Shown here piece after piece: positions 6,965 to 15,784 of a stretch of DNA of 30,413 bases (positions within the stretch are counted from its first letter, which is position 1; each line of letters starts with the position of its first letter). A program made the position numbers and the translations under genes. The notes beneath the pieces were generated by a model, which worked only from the letters and a program-made list of their open reading frames with translations, ran no database searches and was not told the origin of the DNA. The stretch is taken from IMG/VR virus record IMGVR_UViG_3300025759_000442, positions 1 through 30,413 of that record; one strand, given 5' to 3'. The stretch is from a virus.

Positions 6965-7605
6965 TGTCTACATCTAGGGGTCTATCCGTTGATATGCTGG
7001 CGATGGCGGTTGCGTCAGACATTCGCCCGTTGATTTTAGTAGAAGCGTTATTCGATTCTAATGCGCCAACCAGCTACCTGTACTTATGGAATGGCATTGG
7101 CAATTTATCATATGACTCTAAAACGTATGTCGGCGCTGGCAATTTGCTGTCAATCTCAACGGTTTCGGAAAATGTAGAGCTAAGGGCGAGCGGCATTACT
7201 GTTCAGCTAAGCGGGATTAGTGATCCATTATTAGCGAAAGCGAAAACAGAAGACTATCAAGGGCGTGAGCTTTTAGTAAAGCTAGGAGGCTGGGATGCCA
7301 GTGACAATATAATATCTAGCCCTACCATTATTTTCTCTGGATTCATGGACACGATGACAATAAACGAGTCGGGTGAAACAGCAACAATCTCGGTCGCTGT
7401 AGAGAATCGGTTAATTGAATTTGAGAAAACGCGGGTAAGGCGCTACACCGATAATGACCAGCGCATCGAATACCCAAACGACGACGGCCTAGAGTACGTT
7501 TCTCAGATACAAGAAAAAGAAATAGTTTGGGGTGATAAGAACGCTAACCCCATGTCCTATGGCGACGGCACGCCGCCCATTGAAATACCTAGCTTTTTGC
7601 CATAA
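6964..7605 (+). CDS. Minor tail protein, DUF2163 / lambda gpL-like hub
   Basis: A 213-residue beta-rich protein starting with ATG 6964 in a TAATG overlap. It shows the layout of the DUF2163/BR0599 N-terminal group: an early strand IRPLILVEALFDSN, a loop with LYLWNGIGNLSYDSKTYVGAG, the strand ENVELRASGITVQLSG, and SPTIIFSGFMDTMTI with a final strand NRLIEFEK. The C-terminal TRVRRYTDNDQRIEYPNDDG and QEKEIVWG look like a conserved ending in uncultured-phage tail proteins. Lambda gpL and its relatives form the hub of the tail tip below the distal ring. Its order (after the distal protein, before the gpJ-like protein) agrees. Confidence 0.65.
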   Translation: MSTSRGLSVDMLAMAVASDIRPLILVEALFDSNAPTSYLYLWNGIGNLSYDSKTYVGAGNLLSISTVSENVELRASGITVQLSGISDPLLAKAKTEDYQGRELLVKLGGWDASDNIISSPTIIFSGFMDTMTINESGETATISVAVENRLIEFEKTRVRRYTDNDQRIEYPNDDGLEYVSQIQEKEIVWGDKNANPMSYGDGTPPIEIPSFLP

Positions 7606-7614
7606 GAGGTTGCT

Positions 7615-8064
7615 ATGAACTTTGCACATGAATCATACGCCAGCGTAAAAAACGAAATTAAGCCGCTTTTAGAAGAGCATTGGAAAGAAATTGCTCTGCA
7701 TACGGATGACATTAAGCTAGAACCAAATTGGAATGCGTATTCTCGAATGGCAGAGCAGGGCGCTTTGCGGGTATATACCGCTAGAAAAGACGGCGAGCTA
7801 GTCGGCTATTTTGTTTGCATCGTAATGCCAAGCATTCACTACATGAGACATCTGTTTGCTAACAACGATATTTTGTTTTTAAAGAAAGCACAACGTAAAG
7901 GCACGGCGGGGATCCGTCTTATTAAGTATGCGGTTGAAGAGCTTACAAAAGAAGGCGTCACGCTAATCAATATCAACGTGAAGAAAAAGCAAGACTTTGG
8001 CCTAGTGCTAGACCATATAGGCTTTGAACACGTTGAAGATCTCTGGCAGTTAAAGGTTAAGTAA
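7615..8064 (+). CDS. GNAT-family N-acetyltransferase
   Basis: A 149-residue protein with the main GNAT features: a strand with LRVYTARKDGELVGYFVCIV (about 51-70), then strand/loop with NDILFLKK, and the acetyl-CoA pyrophosphate loop QRKGTAGIRLIKYA (Q/R-x-x-G-x-G/A form, about 97-110), followed by helix and the strand TLININVKK and a final GFEHVEDLW. The substrate cannot be read from sequence. It lies between the gpL-like and gpJ-like tail tip genes, where lambda has gpK (an NlpC/P60 peptidase) and gpI. It may act on a virion or host protein during tail tip assembly or infection; this is inference. AGAGG precedes the ATG. Confidence 0.8.
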   Translation: MNFAHESYASVKNEIKPLLEEHWKEIALHTDDIKLEPNWNAYSRMAEQGALRVYTARKDGELVGYFVCIVMPSIHYMRHLFANNDILFLKKAQRKGTAGIRLIKYAVEELTKEGVTLININVKKKQDFGLVLDHIGFEHVEDLWQLKVK

Positions 8065-11000
8065 ATGGCAATTTCTGCTATAGCAGGACTAGCGGCGATG
8101 GGTGGCGCGGCGGCGGCGGCAATAGCGGCTGGCACTTTTGCTGCTTTTGGATTCGCGGCGGCGGCTACGGCGTTTGCTATCGGCGCAGGGCTGTCAGTTA
8201 TCTCTAGGGCGCTAATGCCTAAGCCAGATTTTGGCGCAATGATGAAAGGCGTTACTGGCACGGTTAGAGAGCCGACAGCATCAAGAAAAGTTATATATGG
8301 GAAAGTGCGCGTTGGCGGCTCAGTAGTTTTTATTTCTAACTCAAATGAAAACAAAGACCTTTATCTAGTTATTTGCTTCGCGTGTCACGAAATAGAAGGC
8401 TACGAAGCTGTATATTTTAATGACAAAAAAGTATACGAAAACGGTAGCTTTGTAAGTGATTGGGGGAGCTATGCAGATTTTGCGTTTTATGACGGAACGC
8501 AAACAGCCGCTGATACTGTGCTATCTAATGCAAGTGTATTTTGGGGCAACACGCATATATTAAATGGCATTGCTTATATGCGCGTAAAGTTAACGTGGGA
8601 TGAAGATCGAAAAAAGTTTCCGCAAGGCGTGCCAAACATTTCAGCAGTCATTAAAGGCAAGCCGTTATATGACCCGCGCAAAGACAGCACCGCTGGAGGT
8701 TCTGGTAGCCATAGAACAAATGACACTACAACATGGGAGTGGTCACAAAACCCTGCCTTAGCGTTATATGACTATTTCACTAATGGCTTTTATGGGCTGG
8801 GCGAACAATATACAAAAATGGATTACACCGCGTGGGCGGGAGCCGCAAACGTCTGCGATGAAAGTATCGCATTAGACGCTGGTGGAACACATGCCCGCTA
8901 TCACTGCGATGGCGTAATTGATACTGCTAATGCTATTAAGGGGAATATAGAAGCTCTTACTGCATGTATGGGCGGCAGGATCGGTTATGTTGATGGCAAG
9001 TATTTCGCTCAAGCGGCTAAGTATTACGCGCCAACAATAACCGTAGACGAATCGCACATGGTTGGTGCAATTAGCATTCAGACTAAGCAAAGTCGGCGCA
9101 GTATGTATAACGCTGTCAAAGGTACGTTTTTGTCTGAAGAAAAAAACTACACGCTAGTAGACTACCCTGCAAAGATCTCATCTGCATACGCGGCGGCTGA
9201 CGGCGACCCTATTTATTTAGATATGCCGTTGCCGTTTGTTACTAATAACATACGCGCTCAAAGATTAGCAAAGATTGCACTTTTAAAGTCTCGCCAACAG
9301 GTTCTTATTAATGTTCCGTTAAATCTTGCTGGCCTAAAGTTTAAGGCTGGCGACTTCATAGGCATTACAAATAGCCGAATGGGTTATTCCAATAAGCCGT
9401 TTGAGGTAATAGGCTATGACTTAAAAATAGGCGGCGATGGCGCAATCATCGTTAATGTTCAAGCAATAGAAACCGACACAACTGTCTATGATTGGACGGC
9501 AAGCTCAGATGAAGATGCGTTTAATTTGCCTAGTGACCCGACAGTTAACGACGGCACAACAGTAGCTCCACCGACGAATCTGGTTTTAACAGAAGCCACG
9601 CAGTTAGCAAAAGACGGTGGCGTTATCCCCGCGCTCAAGATTAGCTGGACTGCCTCGGTAGACGGCTTCATCGAGTTTTATGAAGTAGAAGTTATTGAGT
9701 TGTCATCTGGTGTAGAGCAACCTGACACCACTATCTTTAACACAACCACGCTTACTCAAATATTCATTATTGGATTACGAACGCCTAATGTTGAATACCG
9801 CATTAAAGTGCGGGCTGTAAATACCATCGGCGTTAAATCTACCGACCTTACAAATACTACTGCCTTGTCAATACAGGGCGATACTACTGCGCCATCAGCG
9901 CCAACCAGCCTCACCGCAAGCGGCACTTATAAAGCCATTATGGTGACATGGACAAACCCAGCAGATGGGGATTTGAAGGAAATTGAGATATATAGGTCAG
10001 ATACATCGGGGGGTGTTTATAGCAAGATTGCCGTAGTTACTGGCGAGTCATTTACAGACCAAGTGCTAACCTTTGGCGCTACTAAATTCTACAAAGCCAA
10101 GGCAGTAGATTATTCTGGAAACGCATCTGCATTTAGCAATGCGGATAGCGGAACAACTACATTTGTAGACACTGGAGAATTTACTAGCGGAGTTGAGGCG
10201 CTATTTGCAAACGCAAATGTTAAGCAAGTAGATGTAGTTTCTAGCTTGCCTTTGGTTGGCGATTATACAGGGCAAGTTGTTTTTCTTACGACTGATAATC
10301 AGCTATATCGCTGGACAGGATCGGCTTGGACTACCGCTGTGCCTGCGGTAAATGTTACGGGACAGCTAACAGACTCACAGCTTGCGGCTATAAGCGCGGC
10401 AAAGTTAACAGGCCAAATCACAACCACGCAAATATCAGATGATGCTATATCAACACCGAAGATTGCCGCTGGCGCTGTATCTGCCAATGAAATTGCCGCT
10501 GGCTCTATTGTTTCAGAAAAAATAGCCGCAGACGCAATCACCGCCGCAAAGATTGAGGCTGGCGCGGTAACCGCAACAGAGATAGCGGGCAACACAATCA
10601 CCGGAAATAAGATCGTTGCAAACACGATTACAGGCGGGTTGCTTGCTACAGCAGGGATTATTACTACTGCCGCGCAAATTACAGATGCAGTTATTACTAC
10701 GGCAAAGATTGGCGATTTACAGGTAGAGACTGCAAAAGTAGCCGATAACGCAATTACCGTACCAGATGGGCAAACATTTTCTGCAACAGGAACTACAATC
10801 GGAACATCATGGGCAGATGCTCATGTAATAACTGTTGATTTTGGCGCTGGCTGGAATGATGTTGGGTCGGTGCTTGTTTTTGGCTCTGTATCCATAGACG
10901 GCGTTATAGGAACAGTTACCACGCCTGCAAGCGTATTTGCGAGAGTATCAAAGTCAGGAGGCACTAGCCCGCGAGGACAGCAAGAGTTCCGATTAGACAG

Positions 11001-11163
11001 GCCGGGCAGAGGGGTAGCTTTTACCTGCATTGGCGAATTGCCAGCCCCCAGCGCTCAGACGCAAAGCTACGCCGTGCAGGTTTTAGCGAACGCAACAACC
11101 ACAGGCGGCGGATATTGGAAAGTGGACAACGGAACAATGGTCGTTATGGGTAGCAAGAAATGA
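8065..11163 (+). CDS. Tail tip / host-specificity protein, gpJ-like, with FN3 domains
   Basis: A 1032-residue protein that starts at an ATG abutting the GNAT stop. In order: an Ala/Gly-rich hydrophobic segment (1-50), as in many gpJ-like and gpI-like proteins; a gpJ-type hub region with VREPTASRKVIYGKVRVGGS (about 66-85), GIAYMRVKLTWD and a region to about 490; two fibronectin type III domains (about 501-603 and 609-698); a linker with LYRWTGSAWTT; about eight decapeptide repeats of AGAITAxKIA type (about 782-863); and a C-terminal beta domain (899-1032). Lambda gpJ-like proteins form the tail tip and bind the host receptor. The repeated part probably forms an extended trimer. Very confident as a tip/fibre protein; receptor unknown. 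Confidence 0.85.
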   Translation: MAISAIAGLAAMGGAAAAAIAAGTFAAFGFAAAATAFAIGAGLSVISRALMPKPDFGAMMKGVTGTVREPTASRKVIYGKVRVGGSVVFISNSNENKDLYLVICFACHEIEGYEAVYFNDKKVYENGSFVSDWGSYADFAFYDGTQTAADTVLSNASVFWGNTHILNGIAYMRVKLTWDEDRKKFPQGVPNISAVIKGKPLYDPRKDSTAGGSGSHRTNDTTTWEWSQNPALALYDYFTNGFYGLGEQYTKMDYTAWAGAANVCDESIALDAGGTHARYHCDGVIDTANAIKGNIEALTACMGGRIGYVDGKYFAQAAKYYAPTITVDESHMVGAISIQTKQSRRSMYNAVKGTFLSEEKNYTLVDYPAKISSAYAAADGDPIYLDMPLPFVTNNIRAQRLAKIALLKSRQQVLINVPLNLAGLKFKAGDFIGITNSRMGYSNKPFEVIGYDLKIGGDGAIIVNVQAIETDTTVYDWTASSDEDAFNLPSDPTVNDGTTVAPPTNLVLTEATQLAKDGGVIPALKISWTASVDGFIEFYEVEVIELSSGVEQPDTTIFNTTTLTQIFIIGLRTPNVEYRIKVRAVNTIGVKSTDLTNTTALSIQGDTTAPSAPTSLTASGTYKAIMVTWTNPADGDLKEIEIYRSDTSGGVYSKIAVVTGESFTDQVLTFGATKFYKAKAVDYSGNASAFSNADSGTTTFVDTGEFTSGVEALFANANVKQVDVVSSLPLVGDYTGQVVFLTTDNQLYRWTGSAWTTAVPAVNVTGQLTDSQLAAISAAKLTGQITTTQISDDAISTPKIAAGAVSANEIAAGSIVSEKIAADAITAAKIEAGAVTATEIAGNTITGNKIVANTITGGLLATAGIITTAAQITDAVITTAKIGDLQVETAKVADNAITVPDGQTFSATGTTIGTSWADAHVITVDFGAGWNDVGSVLVFGSVSIDGVIGTVTTPASVFARVSKSGGTSPRGQQEFRLDRPGRGVAFTCIGELPAPSAQTQSYAVQVLANATTTGGGYWKVDNGTMVVMGSKK
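10408..10750 (+). repeat. Decapeptide repeats in the gpJ-like protein
   Basis: About eight 30-base units encode ten-residue repeats such as AGAVTATEIA, ADAITAAKIE and GNTITGNKIV, with the rest of the stretch more degenerate. The codons differ between units, so the repeats are old at the DNA level. Similar repeats form beta-rich or helical fibre shafts in other phages. Confidence 0.8.
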
Positions 11164-11717
11164 GATTTGTAGCCGTAATTTATGATGGTGAAGGCAAGAT
11201 ATTAAGCCAGCAAAGCAACGCAACCGAATTGGCGCTACAGGGCAAAAATTACGTCAGGCACTCTATCGATGGAAGCCTCGACGATTATTATGTAGCAAGT
11301 GGCGAGGTAAGAGAGAAGGGCGCGCAACCATCAGAAGGGCATGTGTTCAATTACGCAACTGGCGCATGGGACTTGGATATTGCGCTTGCACGGAGCGCGA
11401 AATGGGTAGTTATCAAGGCTAATAGGCAAGCTCAAGAACACGGAGAATTTCACTGGAACGGGCACAGCTTTCAGTGCGATGAGATATCGCAGATGCGTAT
11501 ACAAGCCGCTGTTCAGGCGGCAATTATTGATGATGCAATAAGCATGGTCTGGACACTAGCAGATAACACTACGCAAACGTTTAATGCCACAGAGTTTAGG
11601 CAGATTGGAAAAGCATTATCAGATCACGTTAAAGAGTGCCATGACCGTGGTAGAATGTTAAGGGCGCAAATCGACGCCGCAACTACTCAAGAGGAACTGG
11701 AGGCTATTGTCTGGTGA
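11160..11717 (+). CDS. Tail-associated protein with DUF4376-like domain
   Basis: A 185-residue protein starting in an ATGA overlap with the gpJ-like gene. The N-terminal 80 residues are mixed strands (MRFVAVIYDGEGKILS; YVRHSIDGSLDDYYVASGEV). The C-terminal 100 residues carry EFHWNGHSFQCDEISQMRIQ, then an Ala-rich helix, a DNTTQTFNATEF segment and a final helix with HVKECHDRGRML. The motif F.(W/F)NGH.FQ.DE.SQ.RI is the signature of DUF4376, a domain common near tail fibre genes. Its function is not known; fibre assembly or attachment is likely from context. Confidence 0.7.
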   Translation: MRFVAVIYDGEGKILSQQSNATELALQGKNYVRHSIDGSLDDYYVASGEVREKGAQPSEGHVFNYATGAWDLDIALARSAKWVVIKANRQAQEHGEFHWNGHSFQCDEISQMRIQAAVQAAIIDDAISMVWTLADNTTQTFNATEFRQIGKALSDHVKECHDRGRMLRAQIDAATTQEELEAIVW

Positions 11718-12046
11718 CTACAATTTATCTAGTACAAGGTGATACAGGGCCGCAGATCAAGCTAACAATTACCCGCGAAGATACTGGTTATCCGGTAGAC
11801 GTTAGCGGTGGCTCCGCGTTATTGAAAGTGCGAAAGCGCGGCGAATCTACTTTAGAATTTACGCTGACTGCACAAAATGCAGGTGATGATTTAGAAAATG
11901 GCGTTTTAATTTTTTCGTTGAGTGGCGGCCAGCTAGCGACTATTACCGCTGGTAACTATGATGGCGAAGTAGAAATAACATTAAGTGACTCAACTGTAGA
12001 AACCGTGTATGAGAAACTGGACATAGTTATCCGTGAGGATTTCTAG
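11714..12046 (+). CDS. Small beta-sandwich baseplate/fibre protein (BppU-N-like)
   Basis: A 110-residue protein beginning at GTG 11714 in a GTGA overlap. The sequence is an alternation of strands: IYLVQGDTGPQIKLTITRE, YPVDVSGGSALLKVRKRG, NGVLIFSLSGGQLATITAGN, YDGEVEITLSD. A start with (Q)GDTGP.I..ti and the (A)G.YdgEVEI ending recall the BppU N-terminal fold, a beta-sandwich that anchors receptor-binding proteins in lactococcal-type baseplates. The next genes encode candidate fibre proteins, so an anchoring role is likely but not proven. Confidence 0.55.
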   Translation: MTTIYLVQGDTGPQIKLTITREDTGYPVDVSGGSALLKVRKRGESTLEFTLTAQNAGDDLENGVLIFSLSGGQLATITAGNYDGEVEITLSDSTVETVYEKLDIVIREDF

Positions 12047-12918
12047 TGCCACAAATAAAGGCAACAGTTACCAGCCTTAGAGCAAAGCTAAAGCGCGGCA
12101 ATCCTCACGAATACTGCGATCCTGCTTACTTTGCCGCAGATTATATTGAAGGCGCTAGGAGCTTTCGGCCTGTAGCGGTTGTTCAGTCGTTACGAGCAAT
12201 AGTCAATGCGATACAAGTTGGTTATTTTGTTATTGCTCGCCAGTTTGGCGATGCTGTCGGGCTTACAGATTCAGATAGCAAGGCAGTAGGGAAGGCGCTT
12301 ACAGACGCATCATCTGTTGCTGACAGTGCAGTCAAGTCTATTGGCAAGCCAGCATCAGACGGCAGTGTAATTACAGACGATCAAACTACACAATTCGGCA
12401 AGAATCCTAGCGATTCTGCGGCACTGACAGACGCGGTAAGCAAGGCATTTAGCAGAGCATTTTCAGACAATCTACCTATTACAGACGCGCATTCGGTAGC
12501 GTTTTCCGGAGGTTTTAGCGATGCTCTAGGCTCTACCGATGTTCACGTTGTAAGCCTTAGCAAGAATCTATCAGATAGCGCCGCGCTTACAGACAGCAAT
12601 GTAATCGACTTTAGTAAGTATCTACAAAACAGCGCAGGGCTTACCGACACGCAGAATTACGCGATTGGTAAAACCCTATCTGATACAATTAACGCTACAG
12701 ATGACTCCAATGGGGCCGCTGTAGGTGATGACCAGACCGCCGATTTTTTCAAGAACACAAGCGATGGGATCGGTGTTGCTGAGAACCAAACCGCACAATT
12801 TACCAAGGTGGCCTCAGATGGCGGCTCTGTAGCTGATTCTGGAACCATCGTAAACCAAGACTACTGCGATATTAGTTACTTTTTAGAGGATTATGTCGGA
12901 GTAGCCAGAAACTTCTGA
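12046..12918 (+). CDS. 18-residue-repeat fibre-like protein
   Basis: A 290-residue protein starting at GTG 12046. Residues 67-271 consist of about eleven repeats; eight are exactly 18 residues long (67-210) and follow the form (L/F)SD....(L/I)TD....... (G/S)K(x). Unit nine is enlarged to 27 residues, as if an extra half-unit had been inserted. The repeat array is flanked by two copies of one motif: YCDPAYFAADYIEGARSF at 23-40 and YCDISYFLEDYVGVARNF at 273-290. I do not recognise the family. Position between a BppU-like protein and two fibre genes, and lack of any signal peptide, suggest a virion fibre or adhesin shaft. The repeated Asp residues could bind calcium; this is inference. Confidence 0.6.
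   Translation: MPQIKATVTSLRAKLKRGNPHEYCDPAYFAADYIEGARSFRPVAVVQSLRAIVNAIQVGYFVIARQFGDAVGLTDSDSKAVGKALTDASSVADSAVKSIGKPASDGSVITDDQTTQFGKNPSDSAALTDAVSKAFSRAFSDNLPITDAHSVAFSGGFSDALGSTDVHVVSLSKNLSDSAALTDSNVIDFSKYLQNSAGLTDTQNYAIGKTLSDTINATDDSNGAAVGDDQTADFFKNTSDGIGVAENQTAQFTKVASDGGSVADSGTIVNQDYCDISYFLEDYVGVARNF
12244..12858 (+). repeat. 54-bp coding repeat array (18-residue units)
   Basis: Eight perfect-length 54-base units run from 12244 to 12675, followed by one 81-base unit, one 54-base unit and one shortened unit. The codon choice varies, so the units share more at protein than at DNA level. The SD and TD dipeptides lie at fixed places six residues apart in nearly every unit. Confidence 0.85.
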
Positions 12919-12926
12919 GGTGGATT

Positions 12927-13373
12927 ATGGAAGATAGTTTGAAGTTGAAAGGTGACGTGTTCATCACTGTCAAAGACAAGGATGGCAACGTCAAAGAGGA
13001 GCGGCACGAAGAAAACCTTGTGGTATCAGCAGGGCTTAATTTTATTTGTGACCGCATGGAAGGCACCAGCGAGGCCGTAATGTCGCACATGGCATTGGGC
13101 TCTGGCACAACTGCGGCGGCGGCTGGCGATACCGATCTAGGGTCTATTCTAGGCTCCAGAGAGGCGCTGGACAGCACAACCGTATCGACCAATACGATTA
13201 CCTATGTCTCATCGTTTGAGGCTGGTGACGCGACTGGGGCGGTTACAGAGGCAGGTATCTTTAATGCTTCTTCTGCTGGCACGATGTTGTGTCGTGTTGT
13301 CTTTGCCGCGATCAACAAGGCGGCTGATGACACAATGTCAGTCACTTGGGTGATTACTTTAACTGCATCTTAA
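12927..13373 (+). CDS. Small tail fibre / receptor-binding accessory protein
   Basis: A 148-residue protein with strands GDVFITVKDKDGNVKEE, NLVVSAGLNFICDRM, then SHMALGSGTTAAAAGDTDLG, and later NTITYVSSFEAGDATGAVTE and AGIFNASSAGTMLCRVVF. The MA(L/V)GSGTTAAAAGDT.LG and (I/V)TEAGIFN(A/S)SS..GTML.R sequence pattern is common in small virion proteins coded beside fibres of podoviruses and siphoviruses, generally annotated as tail fibre proteins. A GAGGTGG binding site precedes the ATG. Its exact place in the particle is unknown. Confidence 0.65.
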   Translation: MEDSLKLKGDVFITVKDKDGNVKEERHEENLVVSAGLNFICDRMEGTSEAVMSHMALGSGTTAAAAGDTDLGSILGSREALDSTTVSTNTITYVSSFEAGDATGAVTEAGIFNASSAGTMLCRVVFAAINKAADDTMSVTWVITLTAS

Positions 13374-13393
13374 TTTAGTAGGGGCTAATTCTC

Positions 13394-15781
13394 ATGGCTG
13401 ATATTACAACACGCGAAACTTCTGGCGGTGGCGCAACGGTCAAAGGTTCGCCCCTAACTAATGCAGAGGTAGACACTAACTTTATCAATCTGCAAACAGA
13501 TAAGATTGAATTAACCGATATTTCTGTTGCCGCAGAGCCTGATCCGAGTGGTGACGGCTCCCTAGCATATAACAGCACAACAGGTGTATTTACTTATACT
13601 CCACCGGCAGATATTGGCGGTGCTGTTACTTTTGCGGCACAGGCTGGCGAAGCATTATCTAAAGGTGATGTGGTTTATGTTTCTGGTGTATCAGGTAATA
13701 CGCCTGTTGTATCAAAGGCTGATGCTGATGATGCGAACAAGATGCCTGCCTATGGCTTGGCAGAGGATGCCGCAAACCTAAACGCGGCGGTAAATGTTGT
13801 TACTTTCGGAACCCTGTATAACCTAAATACGTCTGGCTTTAGTGCTGGCGACAATGTTTATGTCTCTACCACAGCAGGAGCATTAACCAACTCTGCCCCT
13901 ACTGGCGAATCTTCACTCATTCAGAATATCGGAATGGTTGTCCGATCCCATGCGTCTGCCGGTTCTATCAAGGTCGGTGGCGCGGGTAGAACAAACGCCA
14001 CACCTAATCTTAATGATGGAAACGTGTTTATTGGTAACGCGAGCAATCAAGCGGTAGCGCGTGCGCTTACTGGCGATGATATCTCAGGCGGGACTATTAC
14101 TAGCTTTGCGTCTACAGGCATCGACGATAACGCCACAAGCACTGCGATTACGATTGATTCTAGTGAGAATGTTGGTATTGGCACTACGAGTCCCTCAAGA
14201 CTTCTGACTCTAAGCGATTCAGGAGACGCTATATTTTCTTTAGTCTCTACCACTGACAATACCTGCCAAGTTCTCTTTGGAGACAGCGTCAGCGACTCAG
14301 TAGGGCGTGTTAGTTATGATAATTCAGACAATAGCATGGCGCTTTTTACGAGTCAGACAGAGCGTATGCGTATAGATAGCTCTGGTAACGTAGGTATTGG
14401 TACTTCAAGTCCATCAATACTTCTTGGAACTGGTTTGCACATTGACTCTAGTGGCTACACTTCAATTGTTTTGCAAAAAGGCGGTGCGGGGCAGGGCCAC
14501 AACATAGACTTTACTGACGCAAGCAATGCTCTTCAGTACAGAATCGGTACAAACTTTGCCAGTGGTGGTGAAAACCTGTTGTTTGCTTATGGCTCAACAC
14601 CGACTATTGGCATGACGCTTAATAGCTCCGGTAACGTAGGTATTCGTACTGCAAGTCCGAGTTATGCACTGGATGTTGTAGGAGCCATTAGAGCAACAAA
14701 CTCTAGCGGTTCAACCATTATTGTTAATCGTACTTCAAATCCGGGTTCAATTGAGTTGCAACACAGCGGAACCCAAACAGCGAATTTTCAGGCAATATCT
14801 GGCGGTGGGGTTGCCACCTATATAGGCTCTTCTCCATCAGAAGCCATGCGTATTACTAGCGCCGGCAATGTTGGGATTGGTACTACGAGTCCTGCGGTAA
14901 AAACTCAAATAGTAGGGTCGGGCGCTATTTTCCGTATTAGCGATGACGTAAGCACAAGCGGAACCATTGAGCTAAGCGCGTCATCCTCTGAGGCGGTAAT
15001 CCACGCAAACACATATGCCTCAGCGGTTCCTTTGGTATTTAAAAACGCCGGCACAGAACGTATGCGTATTGATGCTTCTGGTAATGTTGGTATTGGTACT
15101 TCAAGTCCTGCCGGTATTTTGCATCTTAAGTCGGACGATACCGGAATGGTTTTTCAATCATCGTCCAGCGTAAATGCTAGAACGCAAATATTTTTCCAAG
15201 ACGTAGCAGGTGCACAGAAAGCAAAAATAGCTGTAGACCCCGATGGTGCAAGTGCAAACGTAATGGCGTTTAGCACTGGCTCTACAGAGCGTATGCGTAT
15301 TGATAGCTCTGGTAACTTGCTGGTTGGTACAACTTCTCCCGTGGGCGGGTCTTCTGTTGCTGGAGTTACTATAACTGAAGTAAGCAATATTGGTCAGATT
15401 AGTATTGGTAAAACATACTCTGGCAGTACAGCGGCGGTTAAATTTTATTTTGGCACTACTCAGGTCGGGAGGATTGACTATAGCGACACTGCAACTACTT
15501 ACGTTACGACCTCAGACCAGCGCCTCAAAGAAAACATCGTAGACGCACCAGCAGGTAACATTGACGCTATCCGTGTACGTTCGTTTGATTGGAAGGCCGA
15601 CGGGACACATCAACCTTACGGCATGATTGCACAAGAACTTGTTGAGGTTGCGCCAGAAGCAGTATCACAGGGTGAGACTGAAGAAGATCACTGGGGCGTT
15701 GATTACAGCAAGCTAGTCCCAATGATGATTAAAGAAATTCAAGACTTAAAAGCCGAAGTAGCGGCACTTAAAGGAGAATAA
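13394..15781 (+). CDS. Tail fibre/spike with C-terminal peptidase S74 chaperone
   Basis: A 795-residue protein. The N-terminal part includes a domain with AGEALSKGDVVYVSGVSGN and GLAEDAANLN (about 77-130), typical of fibre capping domains. The middle (254-649) carries six copies of the S(S/A)GNVGIGT(T/S)SP motif, usually preceded by ERMRID. The last 89 residues are an intramolecular chaperone of endosialidase: SDQRLKENI at 707-715, FDWKADG, YGMIAQEL and a final coiled coil. In this family the domain guides trimer folding and then cuts itself off; the Ser-Lys pair needed for this is present as Ser707 and Lys712. I see no enzymatic spike domain, so it is probably a receptor-binding fibre. Confidence 0.85.
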   Translation: MADITTRETSGGGATVKGSPLTNAEVDTNFINLQTDKIELTDISVAAEPDPSGDGSLAYNSTTGVFTYTPPADIGGAVTFAAQAGEALSKGDVVYVSGVSGNTPVVSKADADDANKMPAYGLAEDAANLNAAVNVVTFGTLYNLNTSGFSAGDNVYVSTTAGALTNSAPTGESSLIQNIGMVVRSHASAGSIKVGGAGRTNATPNLNDGNVFIGNASNQAVARALTGDDISGGTITSFASTGIDDNATSTAITIDSSENVGIGTTSPSRLLTLSDSGDAIFSLVSTTDNTCQVLFGDSVSDSVGRVSYDNSDNSMALFTSQTERMRIDSSGNVGIGTSSPSILLGTGLHIDSSGYTSIVLQKGGAGQGHNIDFTDASNALQYRIGTNFASGGENLLFAYGSTPTIGMTLNSSGNVGIRTASPSYALDVVGAIRATNSSGSTIIVNRTSNPGSIELQHSGTQTANFQAISGGGVATYIGSSPSEAMRITSAGNVGIGTTSPAVKTQIVGSGAIFRISDDVSTSGTIELSASSSEAVIHANTYASAVPLVFKNAGTERMRIDASGNVGIGTSSPAGILHLKSDDTGMVFQSSSSVNARTQIFFQDVAGAQKAKIAVDPDGASANVMAFSTGSTERMRIDSSGNLLVGTTSPVGGSSVAGVTITEVSNIGQISIGKTYSGSTAAVKFYFGTTQVGRIDYSDTATTYVTTSDQRLKENIVDAPAGNIDAIRVRSFDWKADGTHQPYGMIAQELVEVAPEAVSQGETEEDHWGVDYSKLVPMMIKEIQDLKAEVAALKGE
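14153..15340 (+). repeat. Six dispersed GNVGIGTTSP-type repeats in fibre gene
   Basis: Copies start near 14153, 14358, 14619, 14843, 15052 and 15289, each about 40-55 bases. They are similar at DNA level too (for example GGTAATGTTGGTATTGG variants), so they can serve as sites for homologous exchange or for deletion of segments between them. The spacing is about 205-260 bases. Confidence 0.8.
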
Positions 15782-15784
15782 ACT

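Noticed and set aside
7839-8354. 171-codon minus-strand frame
   Set aside because: Antisense to the GNAT and gpJ-like genes; Ala/Pro/Ile composition comes from the Ala-rich start of the gpJ-like protein.
13584-13781. Plus-strand frame inside the S74 fibre gene
   Set aside because: Leu/Met-rich shadow within a well-supported gene; no binding site.
14153-15340. CRISPR-like regular repeats
   Set aside because: The repeats are coding, diverged, in frame and about 205-260 bases apart; they encode fibre motifs.
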